Source of the DNA: Planctomycetia bacterium
GTDB taxonomy: Bacteria > Planctomycetota > Phycisphaerae > Phycisphaerales > SM1A02
Direction of reading: 5' to 3'
DNA length: 51,115 nucleotides
Assembly: GCA_005787685.1 (NCBI GenBank)
Contig: SYAC01000032.1
Span: forward strand, 1 to 51,115
A program made the position numbers and the translations under genes. Every line of letters starts with the position of its first letter. The stretch's first letter is position 1. Positions 44,268 to 51,115 of the stretch are shown piece after piece. Below the pieces are notes generated by a model that was not told where the DNA came from, made no database searches, and saw only the letters and a program-made list of their open reading frames with translations.

Positions 44268-44305
44268 GCGCGTGCGCTTTAGACATTACAAATAAAATCA
44301 AGCCT

Positions 44306-44347
44306 AAAAATCAAGCAGACGGGCCTAGTTTTCTAGACCCGCCTGCT
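44306..44347 (-). terminator. Rho-independent terminator of the CTERM protein gene
   Basis: On the minus strand a 15-bp stem (agcaggcgggtctag / ctaggcccgtctgct, loop aaaa) pairs completely with two G-U pairs and is followed by ttgattttt. On the plus strand these two positions are mismatches and no T-run follows, so it serves the minus gene, not metG. Confidence 0.85.
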
Positions 44348-44380
44348 CAAAAAAGGGCGTGAACGAGGCAAACTTGGTCT

Positions 44381-45046
44381 TTACAGACGTCGCCGCCTCC
44401 CACAAATCATCCCGCCACCTCCGAGCATGGCCAGCACTGACAGTGCTCCGGGCGCGGGAATGAATCTCATATCTAGCGACACGGCATCAAGCGAAGTGTT
44501 GGCGCCTGTACTAGAAAAGTTTACTTGCCACTGCGTAGCGGCAATTAAGTTTGGTTGGAAACTCCAAGTGAAGGCCAGAGTCTGGACCCGGCCACCCATG
44601 GAAAACGGTTGATCAAATTGAACATAAGAACTGTTTGGATTCAGACGAAGTAAATTTCCAGAGTTGTTCATCAGCGTAAGCGAGACGCTTTGCATGTTTA
44701 TTACTGTTCCAGCGGCGGAAACATTTAACACAACCTCCACAGGATTGCGTGGCGCCGAAACAACGCCGCCCAGCATGGTGATTTCAAGCGGACCAGTTGG
44801 ACCGTAAATATTCTTGGTGCTTGTAAGAACTGCTCCTGGACCAAAGTTCAACACGGTCCCAAGATTATTACTGTTCACAACATCCGGTAGATTTGCACCA
44901 CCATAAGCGGATGTGAAATTTTCCCAGCCCATGTACAGGGTGTCTGCAGTTCCACGCCAAGCTGGAGTTAAGCCATTCACAAAGCCAGCATTTGTGCTCA
45001 AAGCGAAGGCCCCAATGGCAAAGATTGACACGCAACAGATTTTCAT
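44381..45046 (-). CDS. Secreted protein with a PEP-CTERM-like (PAPGA) sorting tail
   Basis: From the ATG at 45046, preceded by aaggaaa, the protein is 221 residues. It has a signal peptide (VSIFAIGAFALSTNA-G). The body is Asn/Gly/Ser-rich beta-sandwich-like sequence with GFVNGLTPAWRG, YMGWENFTSAYGG and PNLIAATQWQVNFSS. The C-terminus is FIPAPGALSVLAML followed by a short hydrophobic stretch and a cluster of Arg (GRRRR), the PAPGA variant of the PEP-CTERM signal handled by exosortase-type systems. The protein is probably anchored and sorted to the cell surface. It has its own terminator. No exosortase gene is in this window. Confidence 0.85.
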   Translation of the reverse strand: MKICCVSIFAIGAFALSTNAGFVNGLTPAWRGTADTLYMGWENFTSAYGGANLPDVVNSNNLGTVLNFGPGAVLTSTKNIYGPTGPLEITMLGGVVSAPRNPVEVVLNVSAAGTVINMQSVSLTLMNNSGNLLRLNPNSSYVQFDQPFSMGGRVQTLAFTWSFQPNLIAATQWQVNFSSTGANTSLDAVSLDMRFIPAPGALSVLAMLGGGGMICGRRRRL

Positions 45047-45270
45047 GATTTCCTTTTTCCTCGACCTCAACGAATGACTGAACAAATTGCTGTAACAGTA
45101 CAGCATGAGTTTTTACGCACGAATTGCAATTGCTGTTGCATAATTGATGCAAAATTAAATATTGAAATAGCTTGAGCTGCTTGTAAAACAACTCATAATA
45201 CGAGTTATGGGGCATTTATTACGCTATGTATCGCCCCGAACGCCATTCAGTGATCTTGGGGCGTAAGCCG

Positions 45271-46824
45271 TTAATACGACTTGGCAAACAACACGCGCCG
45301 CTGTGCTGGCTTGCCAGTCAAAATGCATGGACCGGGGTCCGAGGCATTATCCATTGGCACCACCCGAACCGTAACACCCAGTTCGTTCTTCAATTTGGCC
45401 TCCGCATCCGCGTCCATTGCAAAGCGACAACTTGCAAAGCCGCCATGGATTTCGGTTGGGACATTTTCACTTTCGGCAGTCTTGGGTGTAAAGAACTCAC
45501 GGAACTCCTGAGGGTCATCAATAATCTTGGTATTGGCTTGGCAAAATGCGTTGGCTTTAGCCAACATGCCCGACTGAATTTCCTCGAGCAACTTCACGGC
45601 GCCAGCCACTAATGCGTCTGGCGAAAGACTCTCCTTCTCCTTCACGCCGCGGTCACGCCGCGACATACTCACAACGCCTTGCTCCAAATCGCGCGGCCCA
45701 ACTTCTATACGCACGGGCGCGCCCTTCTTCACCCAACTCCACATCTTGTCACCGCCGCGCAAGTCACGCGTGTCAACTTCCACCTCTATGGCGCGACCTG
45801 CATACGGAATTTCGCGCAAACGCGCCGCAAGTTTATGGCAGGCTTCTAGAACGGGAGCTTGTGTTTCGGGCTTGGGTGTAATGGGCAGAATCACAAAATG
45901 CGTGGGCGCCAAGCGCGGCGGCACAATCAAACCGTCATCGTCGGCATGCGTCATGATGAGTCCCCCCACCAAGCGCGTGCTGACGCCCCAACTTGTGGTC
46001 CACGCGTGTTGCAATTGCCCGGCCTGATCCAAGAATTGAATTTCGCTCGCTTTGGCGAAGTTTTGCCCCAAAAAGTGGCTGGTTCCAGCTTGCAAAGCTT
46101 TACGATCTTGCATCATGGATTCGATGGAGAAAGTATCCACGGCGCCCGGAAATCGCTCGCCATCCGTCTTGCGCCCTTTGATCACGGGCATGGCCATCCA
46201 ATTCTGTGCGAAGTCCGCGTACACCTCCAGCATCTTCATGGTTTCCTCGCGCGCCTCGGCCTCTGTGGCGTGGGCAGTGTGACCTTCTTGCCACAAAAAT
46301 TCTGTCGTACGCAAAAACAATCGTGTGCGCATTTCCCAGCGCACCACATTAGCCCACTGATTGATCAGCAATGGAAGGTCGCGGTAACTCTCCACCCACT
46401 TTGAAAAGCTGGCGCCAATAATTGTCTCGCTGGTTGGACGCACAATCAACGGCTCATCTAGCTCGCCAGTCGGAACCAACTTTCCATCTTTCATTTGTAG
46501 ACGGTGGTGCGTGACCACGGCGCACTCTTTGGCAAAGCCATCAACATGCGAAGCCTCCTTTTCCAAAAATGAAAGCGGAATGAACAACGGAAAGTAGGCG
46601 TTCTTGTGTCCAGTGTCTTTGAACATTTTATCCAGAGTGCGCTGAATATTTTCCCAAATGGCGTAGCCCCATGGCTTGATCACCATGCAGCCGCGTACCG
46701 CACTTGTTTCGGCAAGGTCGGCGGCTTTGACCACTTGTTGATACCACTCAGAATAATTCTGCTCGCGGGTTGGTGTGATGGCGGTTTGCACTTTGATATT
46801 TTGATTTTTGGCTGATTGATTCAT
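45271..46824 (-). CDS. proS: Prolyl-tRNA synthetase, archaeal/eukaryotic type
   Basis: ProS charges tRNA-Pro. At 517 residues it is the short class II form without the bacterial editing insertion domain. Signatures are VRGCMVIKPWGYAIWENIQ, KNAYFPLFIPLSF, LIVRPTSETIIGASFSKW, WANVVRWEMRTRLFLRTTEFLWQEGHTAH and the C-terminal RVLFAKSY end. Archaeal-type ProRS usually keeps a zinc-binding cysteine pattern near the end. Here the C-terminal motif is GPCILTGKPAQRRVLFAKSY, with Thr where a second Cys is usual, so zinc binding there is doubtful. This ProRS type is frequent in planctomycetes and some other bacteria. The ATG at 46824 is used. Confidence 0.95.
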   Translation of the reverse strand: MNQSAKNQNIKVQTAITPTREQNYSEWYQQVVKAADLAETSAVRGCMVIKPWGYAIWENIQRTLDKMFKDTGHKNAYFPLFIPLSFLEKEASHVDGFAKECAVVTHHRLQMKDGKLVPTGELDEPLIVRPTSETIIGASFSKWVESYRDLPLLINQWANVVRWEMRTRLFLRTTEFLWQEGHTAHATEAEAREETMKMLEVYADFAQNWMAMPVIKGRKTDGERFPGAVDTFSIESMMQDRKALQAGTSHFLGQNFAKASEIQFLDQAGQLQHAWTTSWGVSTRLVGGLIMTHADDDGLIVPPRLAPTHFVILPITPKPETQAPVLEACHKLAARLREIPYAGRAIEVEVDTRDLRGGDKMWSWVKKGAPVRIEVGPRDLEQGVVSMSRRDRGVKEKESLSPDALVAGAVKLLEEIQSGMLAKANAFCQANTKIIDDPQEFREFFTPKTAESENVPTEIHGGFASCRFAMDADAEAKLKNELGVTVRVVPMDNASDPGPCILTGKPAQRRVLFAKSY

Positions 46825-46921
46825 AATGTCCGATCGAAAGGTAACACGCCAAGGGAATATGCACGCGACTCACGGCAACCAGTACCGGCGGGGTACCGTC
46901 CACGCGGCGATCTTGGAGGCA

Positions 46922-47785
46922 TCACGCAGAATGCATAGAAACCGTTATAAACCGTAGTGCTTTTGCAATATTGAATTTGAAGGCTTGGGTCACCAACCGG
47001 CGCGCATTGTTGGTGGATTCAATCTCTGTTTGCAAAATATGCGCGTGCAAGAATTCAGGTGCGGCCACGCACTGCGTTCGAAGAAGGGATATGTCACGCA
47101 GTTCCCCCATGGCTTTGGCGGCGGCATCCAGTCGTTTTTCAATTTCTAAACCACGCGGGCCGCTTTGGGCGCGCAAAATGCGAAACGCAATGTGCGTGCG
47201 TTGAACTCGTTTACGCAATGCGTGCAGCCAGATTTCGTTGCGACCATCCCAGGATTTTTGAGCCCGCATATGCGCCCTATTCCAAAGATGTTCAACCGAA
47301 CCCGCCACCATAGTCGGAGTCAAATTTGAAATTCCAATGCTTTGCGTAATACAAATCAATCTCTCCGTATCACCCGTCAGGCTTCCAAGTACCTCGCGCC
47401 TGTGCGCCGCATTCGTTTCATTGTCCACCGATCCGCATATATTGCGCAACGCTTGAAGCGCTTCTGATTGCACCGCCACAGGCAAGCTTAAAATAATTTC
47501 ATAAATCTTCTTTTCGCGCGCATGCATGTCGCGTAAATACCCTAAGCGACGACCTAGCCCTACCCACTGCTCGTCTAGTTTTTGGCGTTCATGCGCGCTA
47601 AGACTTCCCGCGGTCAGCAACAAAGCGCAACGAATTTTTTTAACAGCACGCCTGTATCCGCGGATTCCCTCAATTTGATCATGCCCAAAGTTGCCCAATG
47701 CCTGCGACAAACGTATATGGGATGACTCGCATTCTTGATGCAATATTTTTTGAACAATTTTTGCGGCGCAAGAAATTTGCTTCAC
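46922..47785 (-). CDS. CHAD domain protein
   Basis: The 287-residue helical protein has the paired CHAD repeats. The first has RGYRRAVKKIRCALLL and LGYLRDMHA, and the second has HALRKRVQRTHIAFRIL and MGELRDISLL. These are the Lys/Arg-rich helices and the L-x-x-LRD loops of the family, which binds polyphosphate. Some members localise to polyphosphate granules. No CYTH triphosphatase domain is attached, unlike many CHAD proteins. It is likely cytosolic and the function here is unknown. It is in the same orientation as proS with a 97-base gap and as the downstream lipoprotein with a 68-base gap. Confidence 0.88.
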   Translation of the reverse strand: MKQISCAAKIVQKILHQECESSHIRLSQALGNFGHDQIEGIRGYRRAVKKIRCALLLTAGSLSAHERQKLDEQWVGLGRRLGYLRDMHAREKKIYEIILSLPVAVQSEALQALRNICGSVDNETNAAHRREVLGSLTGDTERLICITQSIGISNLTPTMVAGSVEHLWNRAHMRAQKSWDGRNEIWLHALRKRVQRTHIAFRILRAQSGPRGLEIEKRLDAAAKAMGELRDISLLRTQCVAAPEFLHAHILQTEIESTNNARRLVTQAFKFNIAKALRFITVSMHSA

Positions 47786-47853
47786 ACACAGATGCTAAGA
47801 GATTGCGCACACAATTCCGAATACCCGCCAAGCGCACGGCGCAACATCGCCAA

Positions 47854-48450
47854 TCAATGCTTGGCGGCGGGTTGCGTGGGTTGATTCGCCGTTGGGGTGG
47901 CGGGAATAATTGGCGAAGCCACAGGCGCTTCAACCGTATCTAAACTAACACCCACCAACGGTGGATAAAATACTGGCTTTTCAACTGGAATCAACCAACG
48001 CTGCAAAAATGATGGGCGATAGTCTGCGCCGAACGCGCCATCCAAATGCACCGTGGCCATTTGCCACACGCCATCGGTGGTGACATAAATCACATCGACT
48101 TCCGCGTGGCTGCCATTCAAGCGAAGCTGTTGCAACGTCATGCCCACCTTGTCGCTCTCGGTCATGGGACGAGAGCCGTCACCAAGCTTGGCGGCAACTT
48201 CATCCCACACATAATTGGGTGTTTGAGGTGGCAAATTGAAAACCAAAATTTCACCCGGTGGCGCTAAGCGCACTTGGGCATAACGTAAACCGCTGGCCAT
48301 AAGCTGTGGACATGGCGGCATGGATGGGGAAAGCCCTGTCTTGCCCGCGGTTGGTGGATATGTGGCGCCCGCTACACAACCCGTCAATACAAGAAGCGTG
48401 GTGGAAATCAGCGCAATGACCAGCACAAATGGAGATGCGATTCGCTGCAT
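47854..48450 (-). CDS. Exported lipoprotein of unknown function
   Basis: The 198-residue product has a lipoprotein signal (VIALISTTLLVLTGC, Cys25). The mature part has a compact beta-rich domain (YAQVRLAPPGEILVFNLPPQTPNYVWDEVAAKLGDG, then HAEVDVIYVTTDGVWQMATVHLDG). A Pro/Thr/Ala-rich tail follows. No family is recognised. It lies 29 bases downstream of nusG in the same direction, so it probably belongs to the nusG transcript or reads through from it. In most bacteria this place is taken by rplK. Confidence 0.75.
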   Translation of the reverse strand: MQRIASPFVLVIALISTTLLVLTGCVAGATYPPTAGKTGLSPSMPPCPQLMASGLRYAQVRLAPPGEILVFNLPPQTPNYVWDEVAAKLGDGSRPMTESDKVGMTLQQLRLNGSHAEVDVIYVTTDGVWQMATVHLDGAFGADYRPSFLQRWLIPVEKPVFYPPLVGVSLDTVEAPVASPIIPATPTANQPTQPAAKH

Positions 48451-48479
48451 AAGAGTGGCTCCAATTTCAATTCAAGTTC

Positions 48480-49307
48480 TTACTTTTCGGCTTTGGCGAT
48501 TTGCCAATATTCAAGCTCAACAGGAGCCTGTCGACCAAAGATGGTGACCAACACTCGAACCAAGCCCTTCTCGGGCAATGTTTCGTCAACGGTTCCTTCG
48601 TAATTCTGGAATGGACCTTCCTTAATAACAACTGCGTCGCCCTTCACAAACTCCATGCGCACGGTTGGTGATTCATCAGGCTTCTTGCTGTCGAACAACA
48701 TCTTCTCAACTTCTGGCGGCGCCATTGGCGTTGGCCGACCAGCCGTACCAACAAAGTCGCCCACGCCCGTGGTTTCCTTGATTAAGAAAAATACATCTTG
48801 CGGAATGCGCCCGTCTGGCTCCAGTTTCATTTCAACAAACACATAGCCGGGGTACAACTTGGTTTCCGACACGCGTTGCTTGCCGGCCTTGATGGTCTTG
48901 GTCTTTTCAGTCGGCACCATGATGCGGCCAACCAAATGCTTCATGCCTTCAATTTGAACCTTGCGCTCCAGAGTTGACTGCACGGAATTTTCCTTGTTGC
49001 TTGCAACACGAAGCACAAACCAATCCATGCCGTCGCGATACATGGGCAATTCACTGTCGGGATCAACTGGTGTCAGCGTTCCGTTGGCGGTCATTTCGGC
49101 GGCGGACATGGTTGGTGGCGCCAACATGGGCGTGCCCTTGTTCTTGGTGCTTGCTGCTTCATAGGCACGACTAGTGGCAACGCCACCCTTCAATGGCCCG
49201 CCACTTCGAAGCGCTCCAAGTCCAGCGGAAAGATTCTTGGTCTTGACCGGGGTCTGAGCCTCGGCTTCAGCATGATTTTCGGTATTTGGTGATTCTTCTG
49301 ACAGCAT
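48480..49307 (-). CDS. nusG: Transcription antitermination factor NusG with long N-terminal extension
   Basis: NusG binds RNA polymerase and Rho or S10, raising elongation and linking transcription with translation. From the ATG at 49307 (GGAG site ten bases upstream) it is 275 residues. The TTG three codons earlier is not needed. The first 94 residues are a low-complexity extension rich in Ala, Ser, Gly and Thr (LSAGLGALRSGG, LAPPTMSAAEM). The NGN domain then begins (DWFVLRVASNKENSVQ, KLYPGYVFVEM) and the KOW domain closes (FVKGDAVVIKEGPFQNYEGTVDE). Typical NusG is about 180 residues. It is five bases after secE, so co-transcribed. Confidence 0.96.
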   Translation of the reverse strand: MLSEESPNTENHAEAEAQTPVKTKNLSAGLGALRSGGPLKGGVATSRAYEAASTKNKGTPMLAPPTMSAAEMTANGTLTPVDPDSELPMYRDGMDWFVLRVASNKENSVQSTLERKVQIEGMKHLVGRIMVPTEKTKTIKAGKQRVSETKLYPGYVFVEMKLEPDGRIPQDVFFLIKETTGVGDFVGTAGRPTPMAPPEVEKMLFDSKKPDESPTVRMEFVKGDAVVIKEGPFQNYEGTVDETLPEKGLVRVLVTIFGRQAPVELEYWQIAKAEK

Positions 49308-49312
49308 GTTGA

Positions 49313-49723
49313 TCAACTCCTCATGTCCAAAACTTTCATCCAGACGAACAGGGTGGAAAATATAAAATCAAACAACCAACAGAACAAAGAAATGATGATC
49401 ACCACCGCGATCACCACAACCGTGCTTCCAACAAGCTCTTGCTTGGTGGACCAATTTACTTTTTTCATCTCGCCTTCGGTGGCCACAAGAAAGTCCACGC
49501 TGCGCGCGTTCTGACCAACAAACCACCACAAGGTCGCTCCAATAACGGCCAAGAACAATAAGGACACGCTGCTAGACAAATAGATAGACGGGAAACCCAC
49601 ACTCACCGTATCAAGCATGCGCCAAATCCAAATTGCTCCAAGCACCGCGACCGAACCAAAACCAACCACCGACATCACTCGTGTCCAGTAGCCCTGACCA
49701 AACTTTCGAATTGCACTTGCCAT
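49313..49723 (-). CDS. secE: Preprotein translocase subunit SecE
   Basis: SecE holds the SecY channel together. The 136-residue form has three hydrophobic segments: VMSVVGFGSVAVLGAIWIW, SLLFLAVIGATLWWFVG and VVVIAVVIIISLFCWLFDFIF. The last is preceded by the conserved amphipathic FLVATEGEMKKVNWSTKQELVG helix, the family signature. Most bacterial SecE proteins have one transmembrane helix and some, like E. coli, have three, so this is the longer form. It is upstream of nusG by five bases and downstream of tRNA-Trp by 131 bases, in the conserved order. Confidence 0.95.
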   Translation of the reverse strand: MASAIRKFGQGYWTRVMSVVGFGSVAVLGAIWIWRMLDTVSVGFPSIYLSSSVSLLFLAVIGATLWWFVGQNARSVDFLVATEGEMKKVNWSTKQELVGSTVVVIAVVIIISLFCWLFDFIFSTLFVWMKVLDMRS

Positions 49724-49854
49724 AATGTACTTTCAGTATGCGGTAATTAGAAATGTGAACACTTCAGACAATTGATTGCGCCGCGAACACCTGCGCCAAG
49801 AAACACGCCCAAACCTGAGTGACGCCAAGCAACTGCTTCAAACAAACCATCAAA

Positions 49855-49927
49855 CACGCCGGGAGGGGATCGAACCCGCGACCTGCGGATTTGGAATCCG
49901 CTGCTCTACCAGCTGAGCTACCGACGT
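49855..49927 (-). tRNA. tRNA-Trp, anticodon CCA
   Basis: A 73-base cloverleaf folds on the minus strand. The acceptor is ACGTCGG with CCGGCGT (one U-G pair). The D stem is GCTC/GAGC. The anticodon arm is GCGGA-TTCCAAA-TCCGC with anticodon CCA, and the discriminator is G, which suits tryptophan. The T stem has one C-U mismatch. CCA is not encoded. It lies between rpmG and secE, as in many bacteria. Confidence 0.96.
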
Positions 49928-49952
49928 TTATGCGTTCGCAAGGGAAATTCCC

Positions 49953-50132
49953 TTACTTACGCTTGATTTTGTGAAGGGTGTGCTTGCGAAGTCGTGGTGA
50001 AAACTTTTTATAGCCCTCTTTCACTCTTTCGGAAATACCGCCCTTCACGCGGATTTCGGTGCGGTAATTCAAGTCACCGGTTTCGGTGCATTGCAGCCAA
50101 ACATATTCACGATCGAGAGATTTTTTAGCCAT
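49953..50132 (-). CDS. rpmG: 50S ribosomal protein L33
   Basis: This 59-residue gene is absent from a long-ORF search because of its length, but it reads cleanly from the ATG at 50132. It encodes AKKSLDREYVWLQCTETGDL near the start and ends SPRLRKHTLHKIKRK, the L33 signature. Usual L33 zinc-type proteins have two CxxC pairs; this has a single Cys (residue 15), so it is the zinc-free C-minus form. It sits between tuf and tRNA-Trp, a standard arrangement. Confidence 0.95.
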   Translation of the reverse strand: MAKKSLDREYVWLQCTETGDLNYRTEIRVKGGISERVKEGYKKFSPRLRKHTLHKIKRK

Positions 50133-50162
50133 TGCAAACTCCAGGCCCAGGGCCTTTGATAA

Positions 50163-50209
50163 ATCCCATCTGTTCCCGCCAACATTGTGTTAGCGGGAAC
50201 AGGCGGGAT
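50163..50209 (-). terminator. Strong hairpin between tuf and rpmG
   Basis: On the minus strand a stem of about 22 bp with one mismatch and two G-U pairs (50188-50209 with 50163-50184, loop of three) ends in tttatc. It follows the tuf stop by only five bases. It could be a partial terminator or a processing site that sets the tuf-to-downstream ratio. The T-run is short, so leaky termination is likely. Confidence 0.75.
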
Positions 50210-50214
50210 GAAAC

Positions 50215-51115
50215 TTACAGATTGATCTTCGTGCAAACACCTGAACCCACGGTTCGACCACCCTCACGGACAGCGAATCGTGTTCCAACTTCCATAGCCA
50301 CGCCCTTGCCTTCAAGGTCAACGCGCATGGTGATATTGTCGCCAGGCATGCACATCAAGTCCTTGGACTCAACGCCTTCCTTGATCAGCTCAATGCGACC
50401 GGTGATGTCCGAAGTTCGGAAATAGAACTGTGGCTTATAGCCAGAGATGAAAGATGTGGATCGACCACCCTCTTCCTTCTTCAGAACATAAACCTCGGCT
50501 TCAAACTGACTGTGTGGCTTGATGGTTCCTGGCTTGCAGAGAACTTGACCACGCTCCACGTCGGCTTTTTCAACGCCACGAAGCAGGCAACCAACATTGT
50601 CACCAGCGCGGCCTTCATCAAGCGTCTTCTGGAACATTTCAACGCCGGTCACAACTGACTTGCGTGTGTCTGGTCGCAGACCAACAATTTCAATTTCATC
50701 GTTGACCTTGATAATGCCGCGCTCGATGCGGCCAGTAGCCACGGTTCCACGACCCTTGATGCTGAAGACGTCTTCAACGCTCATCATGAAGGGCTTGTCG
50801 GTTTCACGAACAGGCTCTGGAATGTGCGTGTCAATTGCTTCCATAAGATCGGAAATGCACTTGGTTTTCTCGGCATCGCCTGGATTGCTCAAGGCTGGGA
50901 ACGCCGCGCCACGAATGATTGGAATCTCGTCGCCCTTAAATCCGTACTTGGTGAGCAATTCACGAACTTCCATTTCAACCAACTCAAGCAATTCCTTGTC
51001 ATCCACAAGGTCGCACTTGTTCAAGAACACAACAAGCGCAGGAACGCCAACTTGGCGCGCCAACAGAATGTGCTCCTTGGTTTGCGGCATGGGGCCGTCG
51101 GTGGCGCTGACCACC
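50215..51115 (-). CDS. tuf: Elongation factor Tu, 5' part beyond the window
   Basis: EF-Tu brings aminoacyl-tRNA to the ribosome as a GTP complex. The last 300 residues are visible. The G4 motif NKCD of the GTPase domain lies near the cut end, preceded by [15 protein letters not shown]. Domains 2 and 3 follow with [53 protein letters not shown] and the end [14 protein letters not shown]. The start lies to the right of 51115. The cluster order is tuf-rpmG-tRNA-Trp-secE-nusG. Confidence 0.97.
   Translation of the reverse strand, partial: VVSATDGPMPQTKEHILLARQVGVPALVVFLNKCDLVDDKELLELVEMEVRELLTKYGFKGDEIPIIRGAAFPALSNPGDAEKTKCISDLMEAIDTHIPEPVRETDKPFMMSVEDVFSIKGRGTVATGRIERGIIKVNDEIEIVGLRPDTRKSVVTGVEMFQKTLDEGRAGDNVGCLLRGVEKADVERGQVLCKPGTIKPHSQFEAEVYVLKKEEGGRSTSFISGYKPQFYFRTSDITGRIELIKEGVESKDLMCMPGDNITMRVDLEGKGVAMEVGTRFAVREGGRTVGSGVCTKINL

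Noticed and set aside
1-51115. CRISPR arrays, insertion sequences, integrases, toxin-antitoxin or restriction genes
   Set aside because: I looked for spaced direct repeats, terminal inverted repeats and recombinase or nuclease signatures in all frames. The only tandem repeat is the coding one at the left edge.

Overview
The window is a gene-dense bacterial chromosome segment with no intergenic gap over about 250 bases, no insertion sequence, no phage module and no CRISPR array. The best guess at the host is a planctomycete of the Phycisphaerae type. This is inferred from several features together: a fused AroD-AroE enzyme, a secreted protein ending in a PAPGA-type CTERM sorting tail, an FHA-GAF-HD-GYP regulator, many small exported lipoproteins, TPR proteins of unknown function, archaeal-type ProRS, a NusG with a long N-terminal tail, and weak use of Shine-Dalgarno sites. 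No rRNA gene is present to confirm this.

Layout. Positions 1-8.3 kb hold a partial polysaccharide-export lipoprotein with a 60-bp tandem repeat, pyrB, a metallophosphoesterase, two lipoproteins, an HD-GYP/PQQ-dehydrogenase pair, a secreted alkaline-phosphatase-superfamily enzyme and tRNA-Ala(GGC) with its terminator. Positions 8.3-15.8 kb hold trxA, folP coupled to a secreted protein, a membrane protein, a glutathione peroxidase, a phosphoesterase-like/TPR fusion with degenerate active-site motifs, and a DUF493 protein. Positions 15.9-23.8 kb hold an aromatic block: aroDE, an MFS transporter and aroC on the minus strand, then a HugZ/DUF2470-like gene, phenylalanine 4-hydroxylase and an Xaa-Pro aminopeptidase on the plus strand. 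Positions 23.8-32.4 kb hold thiC with a TPP riboswitch, a DinB-like protein, a PLP dehydratase/racemase, a TPR-gluzincin peptidase, a LolA-like lipoprotein and a RibBA whose RibA half has lost its zinc cysteines.

Positions 32.4-44.3 kb hold an M42-like aminopeptidase, argS, dCMP deaminase, a Hanks-type kinase, and a rex operon running into two lipoproteins and a PGRP-type amidase. metF lies divergent from rex, followed by an exported TPR-like protein, an anti-sigma-like membrane protein and metG. Positions 44.3-51.1 kb hold the CTERM protein, proS, a CHAD protein, a lipoprotein and the translation/secretion cluster tuf-rpmG-tRNA-Trp-secE-nusG, all on the minus strand and running off the right edge inside tuf.

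Most of the content is housekeeping metabolism: pyrimidine, folate, shikimate, thiamine and riboflavin synthesis, three aminoacyl-tRNA synthetases, translation and secretion. It is interleaved with lineage-specific envelope proteins, often translationally coupled to the enzymes by 1-4 base overlaps. I found no clear new multi-gene defence or biosynthetic system. The most unusual signals are degenerate enzymes (phosphoesterase-TPR, RibBA, Ser-amidase) and unexpected operon partners (Rex with envelope lipoproteins, an MFS carrier inside the shikimate operon, nusG without the rplK-rpoC block).
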